A stretch of DNA of 64,000 nucleotides from contig NZ_JAUXOY010000030.1 in NCBI RefSeq assembly GCF_030684185.1, positions 180,237 through 244,236 on the forward strand. The letters run 5' to 3'. This stretch comes from Methylotenera sp. (GTDB taxonomy: Bacteria > Pseudomonadota > Gammaproteobacteria > Burkholderiales > Methylophilaceae). Positions within the stretch are counted from its first letter, which is position 1. Each line of letters starts with the position of its first letter. Of this stretch, positions 49,599 to 58,370 are shown piece after piece. The notes beneath the pieces are model-generated. The model worked only from the letters and a program-made list of their open reading frames with translations. It did no database searches and had not been told where the DNA came from. Position numbers and translations under genes: made by a program.

Positions 49599-50282
49599 AT
49601 GACACAGACACTACAAACAAAAAACAATACGAAAAACGAAACCGCGCGTTTTAATATGATAGAACAGCAAATTCGCACGTGGGAAGTGCTAGACCCGGTG
49701 GTACTGGCCTTGCTGGACGAAGTGCCGAGAGAAGAGTTTGTTGCCGAATCTCAACAAGGCCTCGCTTTTGCTGATGTGGAACTACCCATTGGCCATGGCC
49801 AAACTATGCTTTCGCCTAAAATTGAAGGCAGAATCTTACAAGCGCTTAGTATTATAAAAACAGACAAAGTACTGTTAATCGGTACAGGTAGTGGCTATTT
49901 GACCGCGCTAATCGCCAAGCTTGCGGCACATGTGCATGCGGTAGAGATTATTCCTGAGTTATCCAGCCTTGCAAGTACGCGTTTGCAAAAACAAAATATT
50001 CACAACGTGACTTTGCATGTCGGAGATGCTGTGAACGGTTTTGCAGCTGAAGCGCCATACGATGTGATTGTATTTACCGGTTCTTTGCAACTACACCCAG
50101 CGACTGCAGAAAAAATGCTTAATATCGGTGGTCGTATGTTTGCTGTGGTGGGTGAATTACCGATTATGCAAGCGACTCTCACGCAACGGTTTAGCGAAGG
50201 CAGTCGCCGCAAAGAAACACTTTTTGAAACGTGCTTGCCGCCATTAGTTAATGCACCGCAAGCAGCAAAATTCGAGTTTTAA
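49599..50282 (+). CDS. Pcm-like protein-L-isoaspartate O-methyltransferase
   Basis: A SAM-dependent methyltransferase of the PCMT type, 227 residues. The N-terminal part MIEQQIRTWEVLDPVVLALLDEVPREEFV and the PCMT motif LPIGHGQTMLSP are diagnostic. SAM motif I reads LLIGTGSGYLTALIA (near residue 92), and VHAVEIIPEL is motif II. Betaproteobacteria often carry this gene directly before tolC, as here, so it may not be the classical repair enzyme. An operon with tolC (14-base gap) is likely. Confidence 0.9.
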   Translation: MTQTLQTKNNTKNETARFNMIEQQIRTWEVLDPVVLALLDEVPREEFVAESQQGLAFADVELPIGHGQTMLSPKIEGRILQALSIIKTDKVLLIGTGSGYLTALIAKLAAHVHAVEIIPELSSLASTRLQKQNIHNVTLHVGDAVNGFAAEAPYDVIVFTGSLQLHPATAEKMLNIGGRMFAVVGELPIMQATLTQRFSEGSRRKETLFETCLPPLVNAPQAAKFEF

Positions 50283-50295
50283 TTAGAGAAACTTT

Positions 50296-51765
50296 ATGCA
50301 CAAGTTAAAGCATTTGCCCTTTGTGATCTCGCTAGCATGTATCGCTTTATCTGCTGCACAGCCAATATCAGCCGCAGAGATGGTTTTTGCCAAAAACTTG
50401 ATATATGTTGCTGATTCTACTTCGGTTGAGCCATCGGCTAAATCAATCGGCGTTGTGCAAACTGCACAAGAGAAGCCGCAGACATTAGTTGATATTTACC
50501 ACCAAGCAGTATCGCATGATCCAACTTTAGCATCTGCCTTAAGCGCTAACCAAGCGGCACAGGAGATTATTGAACAAGGTAAAGCGTTGTATCGCCCAAG
50601 TGTAAATTTTAACGCAGGTGCCAGCGCCTCGCGGACAGACATTCGCTATATAGGTGCGGGGATACTGCCAAACAGAGCTGCTGGCAGCGCAAGTTTTGAA
50701 GGGTATAGCTACGGAGTTGATGCGCGCCAGCCTATTTACCGCAAGCAGAACCTAGTGCAAATGGAGCAAACCAAAACGCAAGTAAGCCTGGCGGATAAAC
50801 AATTGCATTTGAGCCAGCAAGCGCTTATTTTACGCACGACACAAAGTTATTTTGAAGTGTTGATTGCACAAGATAAAATTGATTTGCTGACAGCGCAAAA
50901 ATTAGCCATTTCAAGCCAGTTAGAGCAAGCAAATGCAAACTTTGAGGTAGGTACCACCACGATAACCGACGTGAATGAAGCGCAGGCAAGGTATGATTTA
51001 ATCGTGGCGCAAGAAATAGCTGCAGTAAATGAGCATCAAATTGCTAAACATGCTGTGCAAGCAATCACAGGAGAAACGCCGCAAAAATTAGCGACTGTAA
51101 AAGCGGATATTAAAACGAATACACTCGACCAAAGTATGGATAAATGGGTAGAAGTAGCCACGCAAAATAATTTGAATATACAAATTCAGCAAGATTCGCT
51201 TAAGTTGTCAGAGCAAGAAATTGAACGGTCCAAAGCTGGGCATTTACCAACTTTAGATGCAGTGGCCAGCTATACAGATACCTATGCAAATGGAAGTGCA
51301 AATGGTTTTGGTGGTAGCGATCTTAAAAATGGCACGATTGGTTTGCAGCTGCAAATTCCGCTGTATCATGGAGGGGCGACCAGTTCACTTATCAGGCAAG
51401 CCGTGCTTAATAAACAAAAAGCACAAGATGATGTGCAAATTGCACGTAGTCAGGCGGAACTGGAAATCCAGCGCGCTTATCTTAATTTAAGTAGCAGCAT
51501 TGCACAGGTAAAAGCCTTTGAACAAGCCTTAATCAGCAGCCAAAGCCAAGTAGAGTCTACCAAATTAGGCTATGAAGTTGGTGTGCGTACCAGTGTTGAC
51601 GTGTTAAATGCACAGCAGCAATTTTTCAGCGCTAAGCGTGATTTATTGCAAGCACGCTACAACTATCTGGTGAATATCATTCGTTTAAAAGCAGCTTCTG
51701 GTGTCTTAGCAGAGTCCGATTTAGCTGATATCAATCAGCAATTAGTGTTAAGTGATGCACGCTAA
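50296..51765 (+). CDS. tolC: TolC family outer-membrane channel
   Basis: The outer-membrane exit duct used by RND pumps and type I secretion, 489 residues. It has a signal peptide (MHKLKHLPFVISLACIALSAA), a short linker, then two OEP repeats with the long coiled-coil helices. The first has FEGYSYGVDARQPIYRKQNLVQMEQTKTQ; the second has GLQLQIPLYHGGATSSLIRQA. Near the end are GYEVGVRTSVDVLNAQQQ and ARYNYLVNIIRLKAASG, typical of TolC. It is encoded with the Pcm-like gene and overlaps the following hydrolase gene by about 11 bases. Confidence 0.92.
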   Translation: MHKLKHLPFVISLACIALSAAQPISAAEMVFAKNLIYVADSTSVEPSAKSIGVVQTAQEKPQTLVDIYHQAVSHDPTLASALSANQAAQEIIEQGKALYRPSVNFNAGASASRTDIRYIGAGILPNRAAGSASFEGYSYGVDARQPIYRKQNLVQMEQTKTQVSLADKQLHLSQQALILRTTQSYFEVLIAQDKIDLLTAQKLAISSQLEQANANFEVGTTTITDVNEAQARYDLIVAQEIAAVNEHQIAKHAVQAITGETPQKLATVKADIKTNTLDQSMDKWVEVATQNNLNIQIQQDSLKLSEQEIERSKAGHLPTLDAVASYTDTYANGSANGFGGSDLKNGTIGLQLQIPLYHGGATSSLIRQAVLNKQKAQDDVQIARSQAELEIQRAYLNLSSSIAQVKAFEQALISSQSQVESTKLGYEVGVRTSVDVLNAQQQFFSAKRDLLQARYNYLVNIIRLKAASGVLAESDLADINQQLVLSDAR

Positions 51766-52312
51766 CTTGAAGGCACGGGCTGGTTTAAGCCAGCTAATTA
51801 TTGTTGATATGCAAACGCGGCTAATCGCCGCTATGCCACAAGAGGCTTTGCAAGCCACTATTAAAAATGCAGGTATTTTGGCGCAAGCAGCGAGCCTGTT
51901 AGAAGTGCCGACCATCATCACGGAACAGTATCCAAAAGGTTTAGGTAACACAGTGCCTGAATTGCAAGCGATATTACCCAGCATCAAGCCCGTAGAAAAA
52001 ATCTGTTTTTCATGTTTAGCAGAGCCTAAATTCAACCGTCAATTGACCAGCGACCATACGCAAATGGTACTTGTAGGTATGGAAGCGCATATTTGTATTT
52101 TGCAAACGGCACTGGATTTAATTGGCGCAGGTAAACAGGTATTCGTAGCTGAAGACGCCATCATTTCACGCAATCCAGCCAATAAAGCTAATGCCTTGGC
52201 ACGATTACGCGATGCCGGCTGTATTGTCAGCAACACAGAGTCTATTGTGTTTGAATGGCTAGGTAAAGCCGAAGGTGATGCATTTAAGGCCATTAGTAAA
52301 CTTATCCGCTAA
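51755..52312 (+). CDS. Isochorismatase-like hydrolase (YcaC type)
   Basis: A cysteine hydrolase of the isochorismatase-like superfamily, 185 residues. The catalytic triad is in place: Asp in LIIVDMQTRL, Lys in VEKICFSC and Cys in GMEAHICILQTALDL. The C-terminal ISRNPANKANALARLRDAGCIVSNTESIVFEWL is typical of the YcaC group. The substrate is unknown. Start: ATG 51755, with a GTG three bases earlier in the same frame; both lie inside the end of tolC, so translation is coupled. Confidence 0.85.
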   Translation: MHANLKARAGLSQLIIVDMQTRLIAAMPQEALQATIKNAGILAQAASLLEVPTIITEQYPKGLGNTVPELQAILPSIKPVEKICFSCLAEPKFNRQLTSDHTQMVLVGMEAHICILQTALDLIGAGKQVFVAEDAIISRNPANKANALARLRDAGCIVSNTESIVFEWLGKAEGDAFKAISKLIR

Positions 52313-52328
52313 TTCATTAAGCATATTT

Positions 52329-52916
52329 ATGAACTGGAAAGTGCTGTTATTTATTGGCTTGATTAGTTATGGTGCTTTTCATCATTATCAAAATCGGCCG
52401 GTGATTCACGGTGTAGGTGAAACGGCCTCTAGTGAACCCAGTCAAACTAATACGCGTGCCGCAGATATTCAGCTTAATGGTTTTACTCTCACTCCGCTTG
52501 CGGAATACTCGATTAAAGCGAGAGTATTGTCCAAAGAGGATTACTCTATGGGCACTGAGGCAACATTATCGCCTACCGATTTAGCGTTAGGCTGGGGGCC
52601 AATGTCAGACGAAGCGATACTGAGTAAAATAGACATTTCGCAGAGTAACCGCTTCTTTTATTGGCATGTAGATGCTTTTCCAATTCCGCAGCGTGAAATT
52701 GAAATACACGCAGCAAATACACATATTATCCCGGCAAACGATACTGTTAAGCGTCAGCTCAGCAAGGTAAGGCTCGGGCAAACTGTGCATATAAAAGGTC
52801 AGTTGGTCGAGGCTAAAAGAGCTGATGGCTGGCATTGGCGTAGTTCACTTACACGTGAAGACACTGGTGCGGGAGCTTGTGAGTTAATGTACGTTAGCGA
52901 ATTAAGTGTGATTTAG
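52329..52916 (+). CDS. Membrane-anchored hypothetical protein, 195 residues
   Basis: Family not recognised. The start at ATG 52329 gives a clear N-terminal membrane anchor (NWKVLLFIGLISYGAFHHY) followed by a periplasmic domain. The earlier in-frame start overlaps the previous gene and was not used. The soluble part contains GWGPMSDEAIL, FYWHVDAFPIP and an NTHIIPAND...QTVHIKGQLVEAKRADGWHWRSSLTREDTGAGACELMYV region. This is a pattern seen in small conserved proteobacterial proteins of unknown role. Only 16 bases separate it from the hydrolase gene, so it probably shares that transcript. Confidence 0.75.
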   Translation: MNWKVLLFIGLISYGAFHHYQNRPVIHGVGETASSEPSQTNTRAADIQLNGFTLTPLAEYSIKARVLSKEDYSMGTEATLSPTDLALGWGPMSDEAILSKIDISQSNRFFYWHVDAFPIPQREIEIHAANTHIIPANDTVKRQLSKVRLGQTVHIKGQLVEAKRADGWHWRSSLTREDTGAGACELMYVSELSVI

Positions 52917-52949
52917 CATGGCTGGCAATTTACAGTACTAATTGCAGTA

Positions 52950-54203
52950 CTAAAAATTGGCGGCAATGATTTCTAAAGTAGCCTGCGTCGCTCCTTGTGA
53001 TGCCTCGCACAAAGCTAATCCTGCCGCACCCATTTCAGCTTGTTTCTGCGGGTTTTCTACCAAAGCTTGAATGGCCTGTTTAATGGTTTGTGCGTCTTTT
53101 ACCTGCCAGGCGGCGCATTGCGCTATAGCAAGCTCCGAAACCTCTTTAAAGTTAAACGTATGCTCGCCAATCAACACTGGTTTGCCCATACGCATCGCCT
53201 CTATTAGGTTTTGTCCGCCATATGGCAACAAACTGCCACCAACTAGGCAAATATCAGCGCTGGCATAGTAGCTAAATAACTCACCCATACTATCGCCTAA
53301 AATAAACTGGGTTTCAGCATCAACAGTTTGATTCAGTGTGGAACGTCTTTGATAAGATAAGCTGCGCTGTTGCAGCAGTGCTTCAATTTCATTAAAGCGT
53401 TGCGGGTGACGCGGCACAATCACTGTGAGTAATTTTGGCATTTGCAAAGCGGCAACGGCGTCTAAAATGATGGCCTCCTCCCCTTCGCGGGTGCTGGCCG
53501 CAAGAAATACGGGGCGTTGTATGCCAAATAAACTACGTAAATGCTGGCCTTGTTTTATTGCATCTTCTGGGGGTTGCACTTCAAATTTTAAATTTCCAAC
53601 AACGCTTACATTCTTTGCGCCCAAGTCTTTTAAACGCTCGGCATCTTGTGTGGTTTGTGCGGCAATGGCAGATAAGTTTTGCAAACCCTCGCTCATTAAA
53701 TGTCCAAGTTTGGCGTAACCGCGGGCGGATCTTTCTGAAAGTCTTGCATTCACCAGCAATAATGGAACATTTTTTTGTTTGCAGCCCGCCATCAAGTTAA
53801 ACCAAAGTTCGGTTTCCATCAGTACTCCAATAATAGGGTTGAAGTGCTTTAAAAAACCCTTAACTGCAAAAGGCAGGTCATAAGGCAAGTAAACTCTTTG
53901 TACACTATCAGCAAATAGCTGTTCACTCGTAGCGCGCCCAGTGGGCGTGGTATGGCTGAGTAACACCTGATGATTGGGATATTGTTGAAGCAGTGCATTG
54001 ACTAAAGGTGCTGCCGCGCGAGTTTCGCCTACTGAAACACAATGTAGCCATATCACAGGCTTGTTTGTCGGTAATGAATAAAAGCCAAAGCGTTCACGCC
54101 AGTGTTTTAGATATTCAGGCTGCCTAATTCCGCGCCAGAGTAATTTAAGTGGTACAAATGGCAACACCAAGTAAAGTAATAGCGAATAGAAAAAACGATT
54201 CAT
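52950..54203 (-). CDS. waaA: 3-deoxy-D-manno-octulosonic acid transferase
   Basis: WaaA (KdtA) adds Kdo residues to lipid IVA in lipopolysaccharide synthesis. It has the family start (FFYSLLLYLVLPFVPLKLLWRG membrane anchor), and the catalytic Glu in WLHCVSVGETRAA near residue 60. LLSHTTPTGRAT and VYLPYDLPFAVKGFL are also present. The C-terminal GT-B nucleotide-binding part has LVGGSLLPYGGQNLIEAMRMGKPVLIGEHTFNF. The start used is ATG 54203; an in-frame upstream start would add five residues. Length 417, normal. Confidence 0.95.
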   Translation of the reverse strand: MNRFFYSLLLYLVLPFVPLKLLWRGIRQPEYLKHWRERFGFYSLPTNKPVIWLHCVSVGETRAAAPLVNALLQQYPNHQVLLSHTTPTGRATSEQLFADSVQRVYLPYDLPFAVKGFLKHFNPIIGVLMETELWFNLMAGCKQKNVPLLLVNARLSERSARGYAKLGHLMSEGLQNLSAIAAQTTQDAERLKDLGAKNVSVVGNLKFEVQPPEDAIKQGQHLRSLFGIQRPVFLAASTREGEEAIILDAVAALQMPKLLTVIVPRHPQRFNEIEALLQQRSLSYQRRSTLNQTVDAETQFILGDSMGELFSYYASADICLVGGSLLPYGGQNLIEAMRMGKPVLIGEHTFNFKEVSELAIAQCAAWQVKDAQTIKQAIQALVENPQKQAEMGAAGLALCEASQGATQATLEIIAANF

Positions 54204-54401
54204 GACGCATTTTCTCACAAAATTAGTATTGTTGTTTTTACCTATTTAGGTGCATGCATAAACAATCAACTTTTGCGAGAAATTTATTTTTGTATTCAAA
54301 CTACAGGGTAAGTGATTGCTTACCCTATCTCAATGCAAATACTGGCCTCATTTTTAAAAAATACACGCCAAAATGGTGCAAAGATGAATGCAAAAATAGT
54401 G
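54204..54401. other. Divergent region waaA / nrdJa with a hairpin
   Basis: Holds an inverted repeat AGGGTAAG TGATTG CTTACCCT (54305-54326) of unknown role and no gene. Confidence 0.5.
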
Positions 54402-54456
54402 TTGACGTACACAAAATAAAGGCATAAATTGCTGTTCCAGGCACAACATATTGTGT
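54402..54456 (+). promoter_or_regulatory. Promoter with tandem NrdR boxes upstream of nrdJa
   Basis: A -35 TTGACG (54402-54407), 17-base spacer and -10 TAAATT (54425-54430). NrdR-like box 1 (ACACAAAATAAAGGCA, 54409-54424) fills the spacer, agreeing at 11 of 16 places. Box 2 (GCACAACATATTGTGT, 54441-54456) agrees at 14 of 16. Starts are 32 bases apart, the usual NrdR arrangement, and box 2 covers the transcript start. Confidence 0.8.
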
Positions 54457-54565
54457 TTAGGCGTTATATTTTCTAGAAGAATAATAGTTTTTAATTAAAA
54501 ATCACGGGCTTAGCGCAGAAATCTACTTTGTTAGCGCATAAGTCTAAAGTTGAGGAGAGGCATCT

Positions 54566-56731
54566 ATGCTAAAAGCAGTTGAATCAGCAACCAAATCACA
54601 GTCAGGTTCAGAAAAAGAAATTCCAATTCAACCTGTGTCGCTAGACATCTGGGATAAAAAATATCGCTTAAAAACCAAAACGGGTGAGCATGTTGATGCT
54701 GACATTGACGCTTCTTATGCGCGAGTTGCACGTGCTTTAGCAGATGTAGAAACAACGGAAGAAAAACGTGTCGAGTGGCATGAGAAATTTCTGTGGGCGT
54801 TGCGCCGCGGTGCCATACCAGCGGGTCGCATCACTTCTAATGCGGGCGCTTTAGAGCACAAGCCAGCCACTTCTACTATTAACTGTACCGTTTCAGGTGT
54901 TATATCTGACAGTATGGATGATATTTTGGGCAAAGTGCATGAAGCTGGTTTAACGCTAAAAGCGGGCTGTGGTATTGGTTACGAATTCTCTACTTTACGT
55001 CCAAAAGGTGCGTTTGTAGCAGGTGCTGGCGCTTACACAAGCGGCCCGCTGTCGTTTATGGATATTTACGACAAAATGTGTTTCACTGTATCAAGTGCGG
55101 GTGGTCGTCGTGGTGCGCAAATGGCAACCTTTGATATTTCTCATCCAGACGTGACAGATTTTATTAAAGCAAAACGTGAAAATGGCCGTTTACGCCAATT
55201 CAACTTGTCATGCCTGATTACCAAAGAGTTCATGGAAGCGGTAAAAGCAGACGCTGAGTGGAAATTAGCTTTTCCCGTCACTGAAAAAGAAGCGATTATT
55301 GATGGCTTAAACGTGAATGATATCGCGCAGGTGGTTTGGCGCGAGTGGCCAATCAAAGGTAAATACCTCACTAAAACAGATGGCGTTGATGCAGGCAAAG
55401 TAGCCTGTCGTGTGTATAAAACCATCAAAGCACGCCGCTTGTGGGATGTCATTATGTCCAGCACTTACGATTTTGCTGAACCAGGATTTATCTTGATTGA
55501 CCGCGTGAATGAAATGAACAACAACTGGTTCTGCGAAAACATTCGCACCACCAACCCATGCGGTGAACAACCTTTGCCGCCTTATGGCGCTTGTTTGTTA
55601 GGCTCTGTGAATTTAACGCGTTTTGTGAAAAAGCCATTCACTGACGAAGCTTACTTTGACTGGAAAGAATACCGCGAAGTAGTAGCGATTTTTACCCGCA
55701 TGTTAGATAACGTGGTTGAAATCAACGGCCTGCCATTACAACAACAACGCGATGAAATCATGCGCAAACGTCGTCACGGCATGGGCTATTTAGGCTTGGG
55801 TTCCAGCCTTACCATGATGAAAATGAAATACGGTGAGGAAGAGTCACTTAAATTCACCGATGAAGTCACTCGCGTGATGGCAGAAGAAGGCTGGAATGTC
55901 GGCGTGCAACTGGCTGAAGAAAAGGGCCCGGCACCTATCATGGATGAGAAGTTTGAAGTTACGGCTGATATGTTAGCCAAGCGCCCGGAAATGGCGGCAG
56001 ATGGCATTAAAGTAGGTCAAAAAATCGCTGGTAAAATATTGCTCGGTAAATACAGTCGCTATATGCAGCAGTTCCCAGAAGGTTTGCGTAACCAAATCGC
56101 CACCAAAGGCGCGCGTTTCTCACACCACAGCTCAATCGCACCAACTGGCACCATCTCACTTTCATTGGCAAACAATGCAAGTAATGGTATTGAGCCATCA
56201 TTCGCGCACCACTATGCACGTAACGTGATTCGTGAAGGTAAAAAATCAAAAGAGAAAGTCGATGTATTCTCTTATGAATTGCTGGCCTACCGCGAATTGA
56301 TTAACCCAAAAGCCATGCCGTTTAGCGATAAAGAAGATGAAAAATTACCAGATTACTTCTTAGATTCATCTACTATTCAAGCAAAAGCGCACGTGGATAT
56401 TCAAGCTGCTTCACAAAAATGGATTGATAGCTCAATTTCAAAAACCATTAACGTGCCTACAGATTATGACTTTGAGGATTTCAAAAACATCTACCTTTAT
56501 GCTTACGATAAAGGCTTAAAAGGCTGCACAACGTTTAGATTCAACCCGGAAGCGTTCCAAGGTGTGTTGGTGACTGAAAAAGACTTAGAAAACACCACCT
56601 ATAAATTCACGCTAGAAGATGGCACAGAGCTGGAAGTTAAAGGCAATGAAGAGATTGAATACGATGGTGAAATTCACTCAGCCGCCAATCTTTATGATGC
56701 GCTTAAAGAAGGCTATTACGGGAAATTTTAG
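54566..56731 (+). CDS. nrdJa: Class II (adenosylcobalamin) ribonucleotide reductase, NrdJa part
   Basis: The catalytic part of the B12-dependent reductase, which needs no separate radical subunit and works with or without oxygen. The 721 residues carry GRITSNAGALEH, KAGCGIGYEFSTLR, SSAGGRRGAQMATF, the active-site NPCGEQPLPPYGACLLGSVNL and SIAPTGTISLSLANNASNG. It lacks the C-terminal redox-cysteine tail, which is on the next gene, the split NrdJa/NrdJb layout known from Pseudomonas. A GGAGAGGC site precedes the ATG, and NrdR boxes lie upstream. Confidence 0.95.
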   Translation: MLKAVESATKSQSGSEKEIPIQPVSLDIWDKKYRLKTKTGEHVDADIDASYARVARALADVETTEEKRVEWHEKFLWALRRGAIPAGRITSNAGALEHKPATSTINCTVSGVISDSMDDILGKVHEAGLTLKAGCGIGYEFSTLRPKGAFVAGAGAYTSGPLSFMDIYDKMCFTVSSAGGRRGAQMATFDISHPDVTDFIKAKRENGRLRQFNLSCLITKEFMEAVKADAEWKLAFPVTEKEAIIDGLNVNDIAQVVWREWPIKGKYLTKTDGVDAGKVACRVYKTIKARRLWDVIMSSTYDFAEPGFILIDRVNEMNNNWFCENIRTTNPCGEQPLPPYGACLLGSVNLTRFVKKPFTDEAYFDWKEYREVVAIFTRMLDNVVEINGLPLQQQRDEIMRKRRHGMGYLGLGSSLTMMKMKYGEEESLKFTDEVTRVMAEEGWNVGVQLAEEKGPAPIMDEKFEVTADMLAKRPEMAADGIKVGQKIAGKILLGKYSRYMQQFPEGLRNQIATKGARFSHHSSIAPTGTISLSLANNASNGIEPSFAHHYARNVIREGKKSKEKVDVFSYELLAYRELINPKAMPFSDKEDEKLPDYFLDSSTIQAKAHVDIQAASQKWIDSSISKTINVPTDYDFEDFKNIYLYAYDKGLKGCTTFRFNPEAFQGVLVTEKDLENTTYKFTLEDGTELEVKGNEEIEYDGEIHSAANLYDALKEGYYGKF

Positions 56732-56801
56732 TTGTAGGAGCGATCTTTAAGATCGCAAAGCATTTAAAGGAAAATACGCGCAATAAATTGCGCTCCTACA
56801 A
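56732..56801. repeat. REP doublet between nrdJa and nrdJb
   Basis: TTGTAGGAGCG at the left is mirrored by CGCTCCTACAA at the right. Each end has its own hairpin: GCGATC TTTAA GATCGC, and GCGCAATAAATTGCGC. A GTAG head followed by a palindrome, in inverted pairs, is the REP/REPIN layout made by RAYT-type transposases. It lies directly between two genes that encode one enzyme. Confidence 0.82.
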
Positions 56802-56816
56802 AAAAGGAGAATACAA

Positions 56817-57521
56817 ATGACAGTTAAAATTGATAAGAAAATCGTTGGCTATACGCTAGTGAACGAAGAAGATAAAGCCAAAGCAGCGGCAAACCTGCAA
56901 GCACAAAAAGATGCTGCGAATAAAGTAGTGCAATTGGGTGAGCCGCTAAGCCGCCCAGATAAGTTGGTGGGTAATACTTACAAAATAAAAACGCCCGTGA
57001 CCGAGCACGCACTTTACATCACCATTAACGACGTAATCATGAATGAAGACACGCCGCAAGAGCATCGCCGTCCGTTCGAGATATTCATCAACTCTAAAAA
57101 CATGGAGCACTTTCAGTGGATAGTTGCTTTAACACGCGTTATGTCTGCCGTGTTCCGTAAAGGTGGCGACGTCACTTTCTTGGTTGAAGAGCTCAAAAGC
57201 GTCTTTGAACCAAGCGGTGGTTATTTCAAAAAAGGTGGAAAATTCGTACCAAGCTTAGTGGCTGAAATTGGTGAAGTGGTTGAGCAACACTTGCAAGAAA
57301 TCGGCATGCTTAAAAAGCCGGGTTTAGATCATCACCAAAAAAAGCTGGTTGAAGAAAAGAAAGCAGAGTACCTAGAAAAGCACGCTAAAGCAGGCGAAGA
57401 AGTGACCGCAGAAGGCTTTCCAAAAGGCGCGCAGCTTTGCACTAAATGTAATACCAAAGCATCGATTGTGATGGATGGATGCCTCACTTGTTTAAATTGC
57501 GGTGAGAGTAAGTGTGGCTAG
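56817..57521 (+). CDS. nrdJb: Class II ribonucleotide reductase, NrdJb part
   Basis: The second half of the split B12-dependent reductase, 234 residues. It starts MTVKIDKKIVGYTLVNE, then has the TSCPD-like domain (LYITINDVIMNED, PFEIFINSKNMEHFQWIVALTRVMSAVFRKGGDVTFLVEELKSVF). It ends in a charged helix and a zinc-ribbon tail CTKCNTKASIVMDGCLTCLNCGESKCG. The tail cysteines are expected to re-reduce the active site of NrdJa. A GGAGAAT site precedes the ATG. A REP doublet separates it from nrdJa. Length fits the split form. Confidence 0.9.
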   Translation: MTVKIDKKIVGYTLVNEEDKAKAAANLQAQKDAANKVVQLGEPLSRPDKLVGNTYKIKTPVTEHALYITINDVIMNEDTPQEHRRPFEIFINSKNMEHFQWIVALTRVMSAVFRKGGDVTFLVEELKSVFEPSGGYFKKGGKFVPSLVAEIGEVVEQHLQEIGMLKKPGLDHHQKKLVEEKKAEYLEKHAKAGEEVTAEGFPKGAQLCTKCNTKASIVMDGCLTCLNCGESKCG

Positions 57522-57562
57522 TTAGAGGTTTTATTTTTTTAATTCTTGGAAAATGTGCGACA

Positions 57563-57621
57563 CCCCATAAGCGACTAGTTCTACCTCATAAGTCGCTAGC
57601 ACCAACCGCATAAAGCACTAG
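57563..57621. repeat. Three imperfect tandem repeats, period 21-22
   Basis: CATAAGCGACTAG (57566), CATAAGTCGCTAG (57587) and CATAAAGCACTAG (57609) follow one another. GCGACT of the first and AGTCGC of the second can also pair. They lie just after nrdJb, at the edge of the accessory island. Confidence 0.6.
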
Positions 57622-57624
57622 TAA

Positions 57625-57652
57625 AAAGCCTGATAATTCAGGCTTTTTTTAT
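57625..57652 (+). terminator. Terminator of nrdJab
   Basis: AAAAAGCCTGA, loop TAAT, TCAGGCTTTTTTT: a short strong stem with a T run, about 100 bases after the nrdJb stop and right after the three tandem repeats. Confidence 0.85.
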
Positions 57653-57755
57653 TGTTGTGTATCTAATTAAGATTAGTTAATAGTCTTCTCTACGGCCCAA
57701 AGCGGACAGTCAGCGTTCGAAATAATGGCATACTTGGCTTGTTCCGCTGGATAGG

Positions 57756-58336
57756 TTAGGCATCAATGCGCGTAGGAGCGGCGTTGCCTTCTACGTAGAT
57801 ACAGAGGCCTGGATTGCCTTCTAGTGCTCGTCCAGTCTCAATGAGATCATATTTGTCCACAGTGTCAAGCGGGTCGGCTAGACCATCAGGCCACTTTGAG
57901 AATGCGTAGACGACCAGTGCTGAAGTCTTTTCAATTGGTGGTCGCCCATTTGGCGGATTGCCCCACCCTGAAAGTACGTTGGTTGTAGAGCTTGGGGGCT
58001 TTGAAGGCAAAGGTAGATTCGATGTCGCCAGTATTCTTCCTGCTCTTCGCAGATCAACCGATGAGTGGCGTCGGTGAGCTTTGACTTCAGTGACTTGTAC
58101 CGCCGTATATGTCGCGCCGTGGTAAGCCAGTTTAGCCTATCAGGAGCAGGCGGCGAGACCTCCTGGCCGTTTCTAGAAAGGGTGTCATAGGCGCGCTCGA
58201 GAGAGCGTTGCGCCTGATCTAACAGCTTCTGGCTGGCTTGACTGCGAGCCGGAAAGTAAATCGCGGCGGCAGCCACCAATGCGGAGATGCCAGCAAAAAT
58301 AGTGCTCCCGATTGAAGTCCAATCAGCGGGTGTCAT
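57756..58336 (-). pseudogene. Membrane-anchored hypothetical gene, probable frameshift
   Basis: From ATG 58336 (AGGAGAATTC site upstream) the product has a membrane helix (SIGSTIFAGISALVAAAAIYF) and a charged helical part ending LICEEQEEYWRHRI. The frame then turns into a low-quality Gln/Ser-rich tail and closes at 57878. In the neighbouring frame, from about 58010, a coherent protein-like segment continues: GNPPNGRPPIEKTSALVVY, FSKWPDGLADPLDTVDKYDL, then IYVEGNAAPTRIDA and a stop at 57756. One base change near 58005-58012 would join them. So a single gene of about 190 residues with one frameshift is the best reading; two overlapping genes are the alternative. Family unknown. It looks more GC-rich than its neighbours. 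Confidence 0.5.
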
Positions 58337-58370
58337 GAATTCTCCTAATACTTAACGTTTGAATTAAGGA

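Noticed and set aside
54305..54326. Hairpin AGGGTAAG/CTTACCCT as a terminator
   Set aside because: No gene ends beside it; both neighbours start away from it and no T run follows.
57566..57621. Tandem repeats as a CRISPR array
   Set aside because: Repeats are only 13 bases with 8-9 base gaps and are imperfect; no CRISPR array or cas gene was seen anywhere in the window.
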